Positions 36,911 to 46,279 of a DNA stretch of 64,000 nucleotides are shown piece by piece. Position 1 is the stretch's first letter. The number at the start of each line of letters is the position of its first letter. The notes under the pieces are model-generated. The model made no database searches. It worked only from the letters and a program-made list of their open reading frames with translations, and had not been told where the DNA came from. The stretch covers positions 2,641,501 to 2,705,500 of the forward strand of contig NZ_CP120233.1 of the NCBI RefSeq assembly GCF_030012985.1, given 5' to 3'. The translations under genes were made by a program, and so were the position numbers. The DNA comes from Microbulbifer sp. VAAF005 (GTDB lineage Bacteria > Pseudomonadota > Gammaproteobacteria > Pseudomonadales > Cellvibrionaceae).

Positions 36911-38910
36911 TATTGCTCCTCCCCGGCAAAATCCACCAGCAGACTACCGCCATCCACTAATTCACCTTCGGCACAGAAGAACTGCTGCACGGTGCCGGCG
37001 GCTGGAGCCCGCAGGGTGTGTTCCATTTTCATGGCTTCCATTACCAGTAGCGGCTGGTCTTTTTCCACCGCAGAGCCGGGCTCAACCAGCAGCGAAATTA
37101 TGGTGCCGTTCATGGGGGCATCGAGGCCGTGGGCCTGGTCATTGCTCTCGCCCATATCCGGTGGCAACAGCTTGAATTCCACCTGGGTGCCATCGATAAA
37201 TACAGCACCGCCATCGCGGGTATCCACGGCGGAGAAACTCATGCGGCGGCCATCCACCAACATCAAGTCACGTCCCGGGAGCAGGCGAATCTCACCGCTG
37301 TTTTGTTCCTCAGGCAAGGCATCGCAAGTCCAGCGCAGGCTATCGCCCTCCGCAACAAAGCGAATTTGAGCGTGCTGGCCACGGTAGTCCACCGTCTGGG
37401 TGCGACTGCCAGCCAGAGCATTGCGCCAGTTATCACCATTGTGCCAAGGAGAGAAAGGATCCCGCTGAGGTGCGCTATTGCGCAGATCGCGCTCTTCACG
37501 CTGCTGCAAATAACCGGCAATAGCAGCACATTTCAGCGGCGTCAGTGTCTGCTCCTGGTGCAGTACTTCCGCCTCGTAGTCCTCGATAAAGTGCGTCGAA
37601 ATACAACCGCTGGCAAATGCCTGGTGATTGATCACTCGGCGCAGGAATTCGATATTGTGGCGCACACCAGCAATCTGGTAATCACGCAGTGCGCGATCCA
37701 ATTTGGCCAGGGCTTCTTTGCGGGTGCGGCCGTGGCAGATTAATTTGGCGATCATCGGGTCGTAATGCACGCTGATTTCATCGCCGGTCTGCACACCGGT
37801 ATCCACTCGCACACCCTCGCCTTCCGCCGGGGGCTGGTGGCGCACCAACACGCCCGTTGCCGGCAGGAAATCATTGTCCGGGTCTTCGGCGTAGATCCGC
37901 ACTTCCATGGCGTGGCCGTTGATCTGCAGCTCATCCTGGCTCATGGGCAGGGTATCGCCAGCGGCAACTGACAGCTGCCAGGCCACCAGGTCCTGGTCGG
38001 TGATCATTTCCGTCACCGGGTGCTCCACCTGCAGGCGGGTATTCATTTCCATAAAGTAGAAGGCACCGCTGGCATCCAGCAGGAACTCCACCGTGCCGGC
38101 CCCCACGTAACCAATCGCGTGGGCCGCGCGCAGGGCCGCTTCACCCATGCGGGCGCGCAGCTCCGGAGTCATGCCCGGTGCGGGAGCTTCTTCCACTACT
38201 TTTTGGTGGCGGCGCTGCACCGAGCAATCCCGTTCAAACAGGTAGACGCCATTGCCCTGCTGATCACAGAACACCTGGATTTCCACGTGGCGGGGACTCA
38301 CCACATAGCGCTCTAGCAACATAATGTCGTCGCCAAAGGCATTCATGGCCTCACGCTTGGCAGCGGCCAGAGCTTCGTGGAATTCATCGGCACTGTCGAC
38401 ACGGCGCATGCCCTTACCACCGCCGCCGGCAGCAGCTTTCAGCAATACCGGGTAACCGATGCGATTGGCATGGCCTTCCAACAGCTCTTCATTTTGATTG
38501 GTGCCATGGTAACCGGGCACCAGGGGCACATTGGCCTCTTCCATAATACGCTTGGCTGCGGACTTGGAGCCCATCGCCTCAATCGCGCCGGTGGGTGGGC
38601 CGACAAAAATAATGCCGTTGCTATCGCAGGCGCGGCAAAACTCCGCGTTTTCCGACAGGAAGCCATAACCCGGATGGATGGCATCGGCACCAGTCTGCTT
38701 GGCAGCACCCAATACTTTGTCGATATCCAGATACGAATCCCTGGCCGGGGCCGGACCCAGGTGCACCGCTTCGTCCGCCATCTGCACATGCAGAGCGTCG
38801 GCATCCGCATCGGAATAAACGGCGACAGTGGCCACCCCCAGGCGGCGCGCGGTCTTGATAATGCGACAGGCAATTTCGCCGCGATTAGCTATTAACAGTT
38901 TGCGAATCAT
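36910..38910 (-). CDS. liuD: 3-methylcrotonyl-CoA carboxylase, biotin-carrying alpha subunit
   Basis: 666 residues: biotin carboxylase N-terminal domain ([11 protein letters not shown]), ATP-grasp ([12 protein letters not shown]), [14 protein letters not shown], and C-terminal biotinyl domain with the biotinylated Lys in [11 protein letters not shown]. With LiuB it carboxylates 3-methylcrotonyl-CoA in leucine breakdown. It needs biotin, made by the bio genes in this same window. 5-nt gap to liuC, 1-nt overlap with liuE. Confidence 0.95.
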   Translation of the reverse strand: MIRKLLIANRGEIACRIIKTARRLGVATVAVYSDADADALHVQMADEAVHLGPAPARDSYLDIDKVLGAAKQTGADAIHPGYGFLSENAEFCRACDSNGIIFVGPPTGAIEAMGSKSAAKRIMEEANVPLVPGYHGTNQNEELLEGHANRIGYPVLLKAAAGGGGKGMRRVDSADEFHEALAAAKREAMNAFGDDIMLLERYVVSPRHVEIQVFCDQQGNGVYLFERDCSVQRRHQKVVEEAPAPGMTPELRARMGEAALRAAHAIGYVGAGTVEFLLDASGAFYFMEMNTRLQVEHPVTEMITDQDLVAWQLSVAAGDTLPMSQDELQINGHAMEVRIYAEDPDNDFLPATGVLVRHQPPAEGEGVRVDTGVQTGDEISVHYDPMIAKLICHGRTRKEALAKLDRALRDYQIAGVRHNIEFLRRVINHQAFASGCISTHFIEDYEAEVLHQEQTLTPLKCAAIAGYLQQREERDLRNSAPQRDPFSPWHNGDNWRNALAGSRTQTVDYRGQHAQIRFVAEGDSLRWTCDALPEEQNSGEIRLLPGRDLMLVDGRRMSFSAVDTRDGGAVFIDGTQVEFKLLPPDMGESNDQAHGLDAPMNGTIISLLVEPGSAVEKDQPLLVMEAMKMEHTLRAPAAGTVQQFFCAEGELVDGGSLLVDFAGEEQ

Positions 38911-38915
38911 AAAAA

Positions 38916-39713
38916 TTACCCTTCGCTACCATTCATCCAACTGGGTGCACGCTTTTCCAAAAACGCACTCAACCCTTCCTGTCCTTCCGGCGACACACGC
39001 ACGGCAGCGATCAGCGCGCTGGTCTGGCCCTGCAATTCATCGTTGATAACCCGGTTGGACATGGACATAGCCAGTTGCTTGGCCATGGCGACTGCCTTGG
39101 GGCCATTGTCGGCAATGGCATTCACTAATTTCTGCACATGCAGGTCCAGATCAGCCTCGGCACAGACTTCGGATACCAAACCGATCTGTTCCGCGCGCTC
39201 GGCGGGGAAACGTTCCGCTGTGACAAAGTAACGACGCGCATGGCGAGTGCCGATAGCATTGATGACATAGGGACTGATGGTGGCGGGCAGCAACCCGATT
39301 TTGACTTCGGACAAACAGAAGCTGGCGCGCTCAGAGGCCACGGCCATATCGCAGCAGCTCACCAGGCCCACGGCCCCGCCAAAAGCGGCGCCCTGTACTC
39401 GCGCAATGGTGGGCGCAGGAAAAGTGTCGAGCTTGTACAGCATGGCGGCGAGCGCAGCTGCGTCGCGGCGGTTTTCCTCTTCTGAATAAGTCGCCATGCG
39501 CTTCATCCAGTTGAGGTCGGCTCCGGCAGAAAAGCTCTTGCCATTGGAGGCCAGTACCAACACACGTACAGCGGGGTTTTGCGCCAGGGTGTCAAAGGTG
39601 GTGGCCAGCTCGTGGATCAGTTCATCATCAAAAGCGTTGTGGATTTCCGGCCGGTTCAGGGTGACCGTGGCCACGCCCTCGCTATCCACTTCGCACAGCA
39701 ATTTATCGCTCAT
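38916..39713 (-). CDS. liuC: 3-methylglutaconyl-CoA hydratase (enoyl-CoA hydratase family)
   Basis: 265 residues; crotonase fold with GADLNWMKRM and the oxyanion-hole segment GAAFGGAVGLVSCCDMAVAS. In the liu operon it hydrates 3-methylglutaconyl-CoA to HMG-CoA. ATG 39713 is chosen for GAGGAA upstream; an in-frame extension to 39779 exists. Gene order liuB-liuC-liuD supports the assignment. Confidence 0.93.
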   Translation of the reverse strand: MSDKLLCEVDSEGVATVTLNRPEIHNAFDDELIHELATTFDTLAQNPAVRVLVLASNGKSFSAGADLNWMKRMATYSEEENRRDAAALAAMLYKLDTFPAPTIARVQGAAFGGAVGLVSCCDMAVASERASFCLSEVKIGLLPATISPYVINAIGTRHARRYFVTAERFPAERAEQIGLVSEVCAEADLDLHVQKLVNAIADNGPKAVAMAKQLAMSMSNRVINDELQGQTSALIAAVRVSPEGQEGLSAFLEKRAPSWMNGSEG

Positions 39714-39785
39714 TGTAATTCCTCGATTGGGGCGTCTATCAAAAGCGGCACCGGAACATTTCATTGGCGCCGCAACCACGGTTCC

Positions 39786-41393
39786 TTACATGCGGAACAC
39801 GCCGAACTGGGTCTCTTCCGGTTCCTTGTGGCTGGCCGCCGCCAGGCACAGACCGAGCACGCGGCGGGTATCCGCCGGATCGATAACGCCGTCATCCCAC
39901 AAGCGCGCGGAGGCGTAATAGGGATGCCCCTGGTGCTCGTAGTTATCCATAATCGGCTGTTTAAACTGGTGCTCTTCCTCTTCGCTCCAGGATTCACCCC
40001 GGGCAGCCATCTGGTCGCGCTTCACCTGGGCCAATACGCCGGCGGCTTGTTCACCCCCCATAACCGAGATGCGCGCATTGGGCCACATAAACAGGAAGTT
40101 GGGATCGTAGGCGCGGCCACACATACCATAGTTACCTGCACCGAAAGAGCCGCCGATAAGGATGGTAATTTTGGGCACCTTGGCGGTAGCGACAGCGGTC
40201 ACCATCTTGGCGCCGTGTTTGGCGATGCCGCCCGCCTCGTACTGTTTACCCACCATAAAGCCGGTGATATTTTGCAGAAACACCAGCGGGATCTTGCGCT
40301 GCGCGCACAACTCAATAAAGTGCGCGCCCTTCTGCGCACTCTCCGCAAACAGGATGCCGTTGTTGGCAACAATTCCCACCGGGTAGCCCTGGATACGGGC
40401 GAAACCGGTTACCAGGGTGGTGCCGTACAACGCTTTAAATTCATCGAACTCAGATCCGTCCACAACCCTCGCGATAATCTCGCGCACATCAAACGGCTGG
40501 CGCGAGTCTTTGGGCACCACGCCGTAAATGTCTTCCGGTGGATAAATCGGCTCCACCGGCTTTTGGATATCCAGGCCGGGATTTTTGATACGGTTCAGGC
40601 GCGCTACAGAGCGGCGCGCCAACTGCAACGCATGTACGTCGTTATTGGCGTAGTGATCGGAAACCCCGGAAGTGCGGCAGTGCACCTCGGCACCGCCGAG
40701 TTCTTCGGCAGAAACTTCTTCACCGGTGGCCGCTTTCACCAGGGGCGGACCCGCCAGGAAGATGGTGGCCTGCTCTTTCACCATAATGGATTCGTCTGCC
40801 ATGGCCGGCACATAGGCACCACCGGCAGTGCAGCTACCCATAACCACTGCGATCTGCGGAATATTCTGTGCAGAGAGATTGGCTTGGTTAAAGAAGATGC
40901 GACCGAAGTGCTCTCGGTCTGGGAAGACGTCGTCCTGGCGCGGCAAATTGGCACCACCGGAATCCACCAGGTAAATGCACGGCAGATTATTCTGTTCAGC
41001 AATCGTCTGCGCACGTAGGTGTTTTTTTACTGTAAGCGGGTAGTAAGTACCGCCTTTTACAGTGGCATCGTTAGCCACTATCACGCAGGGCTGACCGGAA
41101 ACGGTGCCGATGCCGGTAATAATGCCCGCAGCCGGAACATCTTCACCGTAAACCTCGTGAGCGGCCAGCTGGGAAAATTCCATAAAAGGGCTACCCGGAT
41201 CGAGCAGCGCATCGATACGGTCCCGTGGCAATAATTTCCCCCGCGCCAGGTGTTTTTCCCTCGCGCGCTCGCCGCCGCCCTGGGCGATGGCTTCCACTTT
41301 CTCGCGCAGGTCTGCCACCAGCGCCTGCATCTGCTCGCGGTTTTCGCCAAAGGCGGCATCGCGCGTGTTTATTTTGCTCTGCAACTGATTCAT
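39786..41393 (-). CDS. liuB: 3-methylcrotonyl-CoA carboxylase, carboxyltransferase beta subunit
   Basis: 535 residues, the exact usual length. Carboxyltransferase landmarks: [49 protein letters not shown] and [20 protein letters not shown]. Works with LiuD as an alpha6-beta6 type complex (family knowledge). ATG 41393 has only a weak GGAC upstream; the open frame continues to 41543 but that part is poor protein sequence. 118-bp gap to liuA. Confidence 0.95.
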   Translation of the reverse strand: MNQLQSKINTRDAAFGENREQMQALVADLREKVEAIAQGGGERAREKHLARGKLLPRDRIDALLDPGSPFMEFSQLAAHEVYGEDVPAAGIITGIGTVSGQPCVIVANDATVKGGTYYPLTVKKHLRAQTIAEQNNLPCIYLVDSGGANLPRQDDVFPDREHFGRIFFNQANLSAQNIPQIAVVMGSCTAGGAYVPAMADESIMVKEQATIFLAGPPLVKAATGEEVSAEELGGAEVHCRTSGVSDHYANNDVHALQLARRSVARLNRIKNPGLDIQKPVEPIYPPEDIYGVVPKDSRQPFDVREIIARVVDGSEFDEFKALYGTTLVTGFARIQGYPVGIVANNGILFAESAQKGAHFIELCAQRKIPLVFLQNITGFMVGKQYEAGGIAKHGAKMVTAVATAKVPKITILIGGSFGAGNYGMCGRAYDPNFLFMWPNARISVMGGEQAAGVLAQVKRDQMAARGESWSEEEEHQFKQPIMDNYEHQGHPYYASARLWDDGVIDPADTRRVLGLCLAAASHKEPEETQFGVFRM

Positions 41394-41511
41394 AAAGTCC
41401 GATTCACTTTCCCGGAGAAAAGACCTCCACAGGGCGCAGCTTATTGCCGCAGTGCCCGGCTGGAGACAGCTGCCGCCGGCAGGCGCCGGCGGCGAGAAGA
41501 AATGCCCAGCC

Positions 41512-42681
41512 TTAGCGGGTCTCTTTAAACAGCTCGCGACCAATCAGCATACGGCGCACTTCAGAAGTGCCCGCGCCGATTTCGTAGAGCTTGGCATCGC
41601 GCAGCAGACGACCAGTGGCGTACTCGTTGATGTAGCCATTGCCGCCCAAAGTCTGGATAGCTTGCAGGGCCATCTGTGTTGCGCGCTCCGCAGTAAACAG
41701 GATTACAGCGGCGGCGTCCTTGCGCGAGTCCTCACCGCGATCACAAGCCCGGGCCACAGCGTACAGGTAAGAGCGGCTGGCATTCAGGTCAGCGTACATA
41801 TCGGCGATCTTGCCCTGCATCAGCTGGAATTCACCGATGGCCTTGCCGAACTGCTTGCGCTCGTGAATATAGGGAACCACTACATCCAGGCAAGCCTGCA
41901 TAATACCGACAGGGCCTCCGGAGAGAATGGTGCGCTCGTAGTCGAGACCGCTCATCAATACGCGCACACCGCCGTTCAGTTCACCGAGGATATTTTCTTC
42001 CGGCACTTCACAGTCTTCGAACACCAGCTCACAGGTGTTGGAACCGCGCATGCCCAGCTTGTCGAGCTTTTGCGCTTGGGAGAAACCGGCAAAGCCGCGC
42101 TCAACGATAAACGCAGTAATACCACCGGAGCTGATACCCGGTTCGGTGCGCGCGTAGATCACATAGGTATCGGCATCGGGGCCGTTGGTGATCCACATTT
42201 TATTGCCGTTCAAAATAAAGCGATCGCCGCGCTTCTCCGCGCGCAGTTGCAGACTTACCACGTCGGAACCGGAGTTGGGTTCACTCATGGCCAAGGCGCC
42301 TACATGTTCACCGGAACAGAGCTTGGGCAGGTACTTGAGCTTCTGCGCATGGGTACCATTTTTGCGAATCTGGTTTACACACAGGTTGGAGTGGGCACCG
42401 TAGGACAAGCCCACAGAAGCGGAGGCGCGGGAAATTTCTTCCATGGCCACAGCGTGCGCCAGGTAACCCATATTGGAACCGCCGAACTCCTCTTCCACGG
42501 TCATACCCAGCAGGCCCAGCTCACCAAACTTTTTCCACATGTCTGCGGGGAACAGGTTGTCTTCATCAATCTGTGCCGCGCGCGGGGCCAGCTCCGCCTG
42601 GCAGAACTTGTACACCATGTCACGGAGCATATCGATGTCTTCACCGAGACCGAAATTCAGGGTTGGGTAGGAGGTGTTCAT
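41512..42681 (-). CDS. liuA: Isovaleryl-CoA dehydrogenase
   Basis: 389 residues. Acyl-CoA dehydrogenase family with [18 protein letters not shown] and [32 protein letters not shown]; the overall pattern ([11 protein letters not shown] start) is that of isovaleryl-CoA dehydrogenases. FAD enzyme oxidising isovaleryl-CoA to 3-methylcrotonyl-CoA. GGAG 6 nt before the ATG. Directly follows the regulator liuR. Confidence 0.95.
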   Translation of the reverse strand: MNTSYPTLNFGLGEDIDMLRDMVYKFCQAELAPRAAQIDEDNLFPADMWKKFGELGLLGMTVEEEFGGSNMGYLAHAVAMEEISRASASVGLSYGAHSNLCVNQIRKNGTHAQKLKYLPKLCSGEHVGALAMSEPNSGSDVVSLQLRAEKRGDRFILNGNKMWITNGPDADTYVIYARTEPGISSGGITAFIVERGFAGFSQAQKLDKLGMRGSNTCELVFEDCEVPEENILGELNGGVRVLMSGLDYERTILSGGPVGIMQACLDVVVPYIHERKQFGKAIGEFQLMQGKIADMYADLNASRSYLYAVARACDRGEDSRKDAAAVILFTAERATQMALQAIQTLGGNGYINEYATGRLLRDAKLYEIGAGTSEVRRMLIGRELFKETR

Positions 42682-42790
42682 AACGGCTCCACTGATATTT
42701 AAAATGTCTTTAATTCAAATGACCGCCTTGGCGGCTGTTCAATACCACATAAGGCAACCGCGCCACTCTTGGCGCAGTGCCGAAATCTGT

Positions 42791-43207
42791 TCAGGAAGCG
42801 CTGTTGTCATCGCTTTGCGCCAGGGACTCACGGGCCCTGGATTCAGCTTCATCCAACTCTTCCATCAGGCTTTCGATATCCCGCAATTGCTGTTGTAACT
42901 GCAAACGCTTTTGCGCGATGCGCTCCAGTAGACGGTGCAACTGCTCCACATTGCCGTGGGCAGGATCGTACATATCGATAATTTCGCGGCTCTCATCCAG
43001 GGAGAATCCCAACCGCTTTCCGCGCAGGATCAGCTTTAGGCGCACACGCTCCTCGGGACTATAGATTCGAGTCTGGCCACGACGCTCGGGACTGAGTAGG
43101 CCCTTATCCTCATAGAAGCGGATGGCGCGGGTAGTGATATCGAATTCCCGCGCCAGCTCGGAAATGCTGTAGCTAAGGGGCTCCATTTGGCTTGCTTCTG
43201 CTTTCAT
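42791..43207 (-). CDS. liuR: MerR-family regulator LiuR
   Basis: 138 residues. MerR winged helix (YSISELAREFDITTRAIRFYEDKGLLSPER) and a long C-terminal coiled coil (DPAHGNVEQLHRLLERIAQKRLQLQQQL). First gene of the liu cluster, as in Pseudomonas and Shewanella, where LiuR controls branched-chain amino acid degradation. A perfect palindrome lies 38 bp upstream. Confidence 0.93.
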   Translation of the reverse strand: MKAEASQMEPLSYSISELAREFDITTRAIRFYEDKGLLSPERRGQTRIYSPEERVRLKLILRGKRLGFSLDESREIIDMYDPAHGNVEQLHRLLERIAQKRLQLQQQLRDIESLMEELDEAESRARESLAQSDDNSAS

Positions 43208-43244
43208 AACGACGTCCTCAAGATGCCATCAAGCCTAGCAAGAG

Positions 43245-43266
43245 TTTACGTTAACGTAAACGTAAA
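43245..43266. promoter_or_regulatory. LiuR operator
   Basis: TTTACG-TTAA-CGTAAA, a perfect 16-bp palindrome (43245-43260) that fits the known LiuR motif, followed by an extra CGTAAA half-site (43261-43266). It sits directly upstream of liuR and so of the whole liuRABCDE operon. Confidence 0.88.
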
Positions 43267-43305
43267 GCACGCGCCAAAAAAGAACCCTGAGGCACTTCCA
43301 GTCAC

Positions 43306-44417
43306 TTAGCCCACAGGGGTCCTGTGAGGAGTAGCCTCAGCGCCAAGCAGTTGTTGTAGCTGATTGTTGAGAAGTTTTTGATAGGAAGGGGTTAGGCCGG
43401 TCACCTCCAATGCCCAACCGGCACCGTGGTGCTCAATTCGCCCCACCAGGGAACTGTCCTCAAGAAGTTCCGGGTGCAAAAACAAGCCACGGGACTGGTT
43501 GAGTAACTGATCGGCACAGAAATCCGGACTCTGTGGCTGGGATGGGACTACCGCCAAAGCCAGCTTCAAACCGGTAGCACGGCTGACGCTCTGCATCTCC
43601 CGCAACAATAAACCACAGCAGACTGCGCGGAAGGCCGCATCGGTGCCAGAGAAATCCAGGCCGATCTGTGGCCCGGCGCAACTCAGGGGGTGGCACCGTA
43701 TATGCGCTGCAGCAAACGCATGCGTCCATCTAGCTCCCGCTGCAAACCCTCCAGGGCGCTGCGACTTAACTGATTGCCCAACTGCGCCCAGTTGAGGGGG
43801 CGAAGATAAAGCCCAACACTGGGCTCGGTAACTTCAGCAACAGCTTGAGCAGACTCAGTAACTTGTGCGGGCAATTTGCGCTCCCGGGACAAGCTACCGG
43901 TAAGCAGGGCCGCAGCTGCACTAAATGGCAGGGCAAAAACGAGTGTCAGCAACAAGCTGGCCCAGGGAAAGGTAACGGAATTACCGGGCTCAAACGCTAC
44001 GGTAATATTGCCGGCAATACTATCGTGCAGGACCACTGGCTCGGTGATCGTCTCCCCCTCTTTCAGGTCCCCCACTTCGGCCAGGGAATTCGATTCCACA
44101 TCCTCAATTAAAATGCCGGAAACCATTGGAAGCTCCAGCAGTTGGCGAGCGATCAGCTGTAAGCTGATACGATCCCCGGCCACAATACTCTCCAGGCTCT
44201 GCCCCGCGAGAATAGTCGCAGCCGCCTTTGCAGTAATTCTGTCTCGCTCTATCTGACCATCGCGCTGCTGACCATAAAAATGCCCCAGTGCCGCTGCACA
44301 GAATATTGCCAGTGTCACCCAGATAACCAGTGCCAATAGGCGCTGACGGGCGCGTTTGGACAACTGTGCTAATTGAGCCGGTATTTTGCGAAGATTAGAT
44401 ACAATGGAAACTGACAT
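43306..44417 (-). pseudogene. AhpA/YtjB-like membrane protein, frameshifted
   Basis: From ATG 44417 it has a cytoplasmic N-terminus, TM1 at ~26-46, a periplasmic part (ESIVAGDRISLQLIARQLLE ... VSGILIEDVES) and TM2 at ~150-170. This is the layout of AhpA/YtjB (Smp), which also lies divergent from serB in E. coli. Frame 1 ends at RIYGATP. The next frame is open from the same point to 43306 and gives 125 more residues (LDFSGTDAAFRAVCCGLLLR ... LALAVVPSQPQ). One extra base in the five-G run at 43686-43690 joins both into ~370 residues. The C-terminal domain is not recognised. If frame 1 ends the gene naturally, the protein is 244 residues. Confidence 0.7.
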
Positions 44418-44727
44418 AAACGGCGGCAGACATCTTGCGTATTGTTTTTTTACTATTGCCCCAGCTGTTTTGGAGCAGCGAGCATTTTAACGGTAGGCAC
44501 CAAAATTGTGCATACCCAATTAATTCCTGAGCGATTGGTAAAGCAGGCGGCGAAATAGTTCAACTCAACTCGCACAATTCGAAAAGAAATTTTACTCCCC
44601 ATTCGAACTGAGCCCATTAAAATCCCTGCTGACCGGCAATCAATGAAATTAAAGCCCGGCAATTTTAGCGAAGAATCTCATAAGAGCTATAATGCGCCGG
44701 ACATTTCATTCAATCGGGACAGAGCTT
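44418..44727. other. Divergent promoter region between the AhpA-like gene and serB
   Basis: 310 bp, no gene seen. A consensus TATAAT at 44688-44693 preceded at 18 bp by a weak TTTAGC would place a serB start of transcription about 28 bp before its ATG. No -10/-35 pair was clear on the other strand. Confidence 0.5.
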
Positions 44728-45837
44728 ATGGGTGATCAAATAAATTCACAGGAATTCCACCTCTCCCTGAAACAGATTTCCCAGGCTTCAGGAAGTGGCG
44801 CCCTGCGCTACCTAAGCTTGCGAGATCAAGTCGCCAAGCTCGGCCTGGAGTATTCCGGTGAAGCCCCTTTTCCCGGTGAGGCTACGGACTTTACCCCGCC
44901 CCCCGAAGAACCGAGTGCACTTGAAGCCATTTGGTGTATCACCCTGCTGAGCCCCTCTGCCTCCCTGGCCCAACTCCAATACCTTCTGCGATTTTTTGAT
45001 GAACAACAGTGGAGCCTATTCGCCGCTGATACTTTGGCACAAAGATGCGATCGCACCGTAATCCGCTTCCAAATTGATGGCGATCTTGATTTTGACAGCG
45101 CGCGCCTGGCCTGCCTTGGAGTGGCCGATGAGTTGGGAGTAGACCTAACAATCCAGGCTTCTGTTACCCAGAGGGTACCAAAGCTGGCGGGCTTTGATAT
45201 GGATTCAACCCTCATCGATGCCGAGGTTATCGATGAACTGGCAAAAATTACCGGTATCGGTGATCAGGTCGCCGCCATTACTCAGGCCACAATGGCTGGT
45301 GACATGGATTTCTGCGAGAGTTTTAAACGGCGCATGGCCCTGCTAAAAGGGTTTTCAGAGCAGCGTTTGGCAGAAATTGCTCGGGAATTGCCGTTAAAAG
45401 AAGGGGCCTATGAATTGCTGGCAGCCTTGCGCGCACTGGGCTGCAAAACGGCACTGCTTTCTGGCGGCTTTACCTACTTCGCGAAATTCCTGCAGCGAGA
45501 GCGCCTGCCCCTGGATTATATCCATGCCAATGAACTGACATTTGCCGAAGGGGCCCTCACCGGCGAAGTGGTGGAGCCCATTATTGATGGCGATCGCAAA
45601 CGCAAGTTACTGCAGGAAATTGCCGGAAGCTTAGGTTTGGCGCTGGAAAGTGTGGTCGCTATGGGTGACGGCGCCAACGATATTCCCATGTTGAATTTAG
45701 GGGAACTGGGTATCGCCATTCACCCCAAGCCCAAGGTGAGGCTACAGGCCCCCCAGGCGATAAACCTGTTTGGCCTGGACGCCGCCCTCTACTTATTTGG
45801 TCTCAATGACCAACAAATTGCCAAGCTCGGGGTATAA
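44728..45837 (+). CDS. serB: Phosphoserine phosphatase SerB
   Basis: 369 residues. An N-terminal ACT-like half (~1-150) precedes a HAD phosphatase with DMDSTLIDAEVIDE (motif I), LLSGGFTYF (motif II) and AMGDGANDIPML (motif IV). It makes L-serine from phosphoserine. The ATG at 44728 is preferred over 44692, which overlaps the -10 box. Serine also feeds cysE at 59.0 kb. Confidence 0.95.
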   Translation: MGDQINSQEFHLSLKQISQASGSGALRYLSLRDQVAKLGLEYSGEAPFPGEATDFTPPPEEPSALEAIWCITLLSPSASLAQLQYLLRFFDEQQWSLFAADTLAQRCDRTVIRFQIDGDLDFDSARLACLGVADELGVDLTIQASVTQRVPKLAGFDMDSTLIDAEVIDELAKITGIGDQVAAITQATMAGDMDFCESFKRRMALLKGFSEQRLAEIARELPLKEGAYELLAALRALGCKTALLSGGFTYFAKFLQRERLPLDYIHANELTFAEGALTGEVVEPIIDGDRKRKLLQEIAGSLGLALESVVAMGDGANDIPMLNLGELGIAIHPKPKVRLQAPQAINLFGLDAALYLFGLNDQQIAKLGV

Positions 45838-45850
45838 CCCGGCTTAGCTC

Positions 45851-45982
45851 TTAAAGCATCGCGTGAGGGAAAGGGAAACTCGGCCGCTTGTTGTGATCCG
45901 TGCAAGCACTGGGCCCGGGTTTCTGCCCACAACTGGCAAGAAAAAGCCCCAGGACGACTATTAGTAAAGCCCGTTTATACAT
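45851..45982 (-). CDS. Small lipoprotein
   Basis: 43 residues found by direct reading. MYKRALLIVVLGLF is followed by the lipobox LASC and a short Pro-rich tail with one more Cys (GPSACTD). AAGGGAGG sits 5 nt before the ATG, a near-perfect ribosome binding site. After processing only ~26 residues remain. It resembles LptM-type (YifL) minilipoproteins in size and CGQK start, but that identity is only a guess. Its 3' end lies 13 bp from the convergent serB gene. Confidence 0.65.
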   Translation of the reverse strand: MYKRALLIVVLGLFLASCGQKPGPSACTDHNKRPSFPFPHAML

Positions 45983-46202
45983 AGGTGCCTCCCTTCCTGA
46001 GTAAAATCTCTGGGCAGCAGAGTACGCAAAGGCAATCCATTTGAACAGCCGTTTAATGATTTTTATGCCAGAAATCTGGCGTATTAATCACGCCATCGTA
46101 CCAGTTCACTTAGCTATAAAAACAAACTGAAAGAATGCCCATAAAAAATATTTTGTGGAGCAAACTTTAGCATTAGCCAAAGTGGAAGGGAAAAAGAAAG
46201 GG

Positions 46203-46221
46203 GAGAGTTGCCGCAACTCTC
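46203..46221 (-). terminator. Rho-independent-like hairpin beyond the M1 peptidase gene
   Basis: GAGAGTTG-CCG-CAACTCTC, followed on the minus strand by a pyrimidine-rich CCCTTTCTTTTT stretch. Confidence 0.6.
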
Positions 46222-46252
46222 ATATTGACCTATGGGAATTGCGACAACTGGG

Positions 46253-46279
46253 AAAAGAGAGCGATTAACTCTCTTTTTT
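46253..46279. terminator. Hairpin overlapping the M1 peptidase stop codon
   Basis: AAAAGAGAG/CTCTCTTTT (9 bp) around CGATTAA, which contains the stop of the peptidase gene. The A- and T-flanks allow it to act on either strand. Confidence 0.5.

Noticed and set aside
39579..41018. 479-codon open frame on the plus strand
   Set aside because: Antisense shadow of liuB; low-complexity product, no motif, no ribosome binding site.
41452..42702. 416-codon open frame on the plus strand
   Set aside because: Antisense shadow of liuA caused by high third-position GC.
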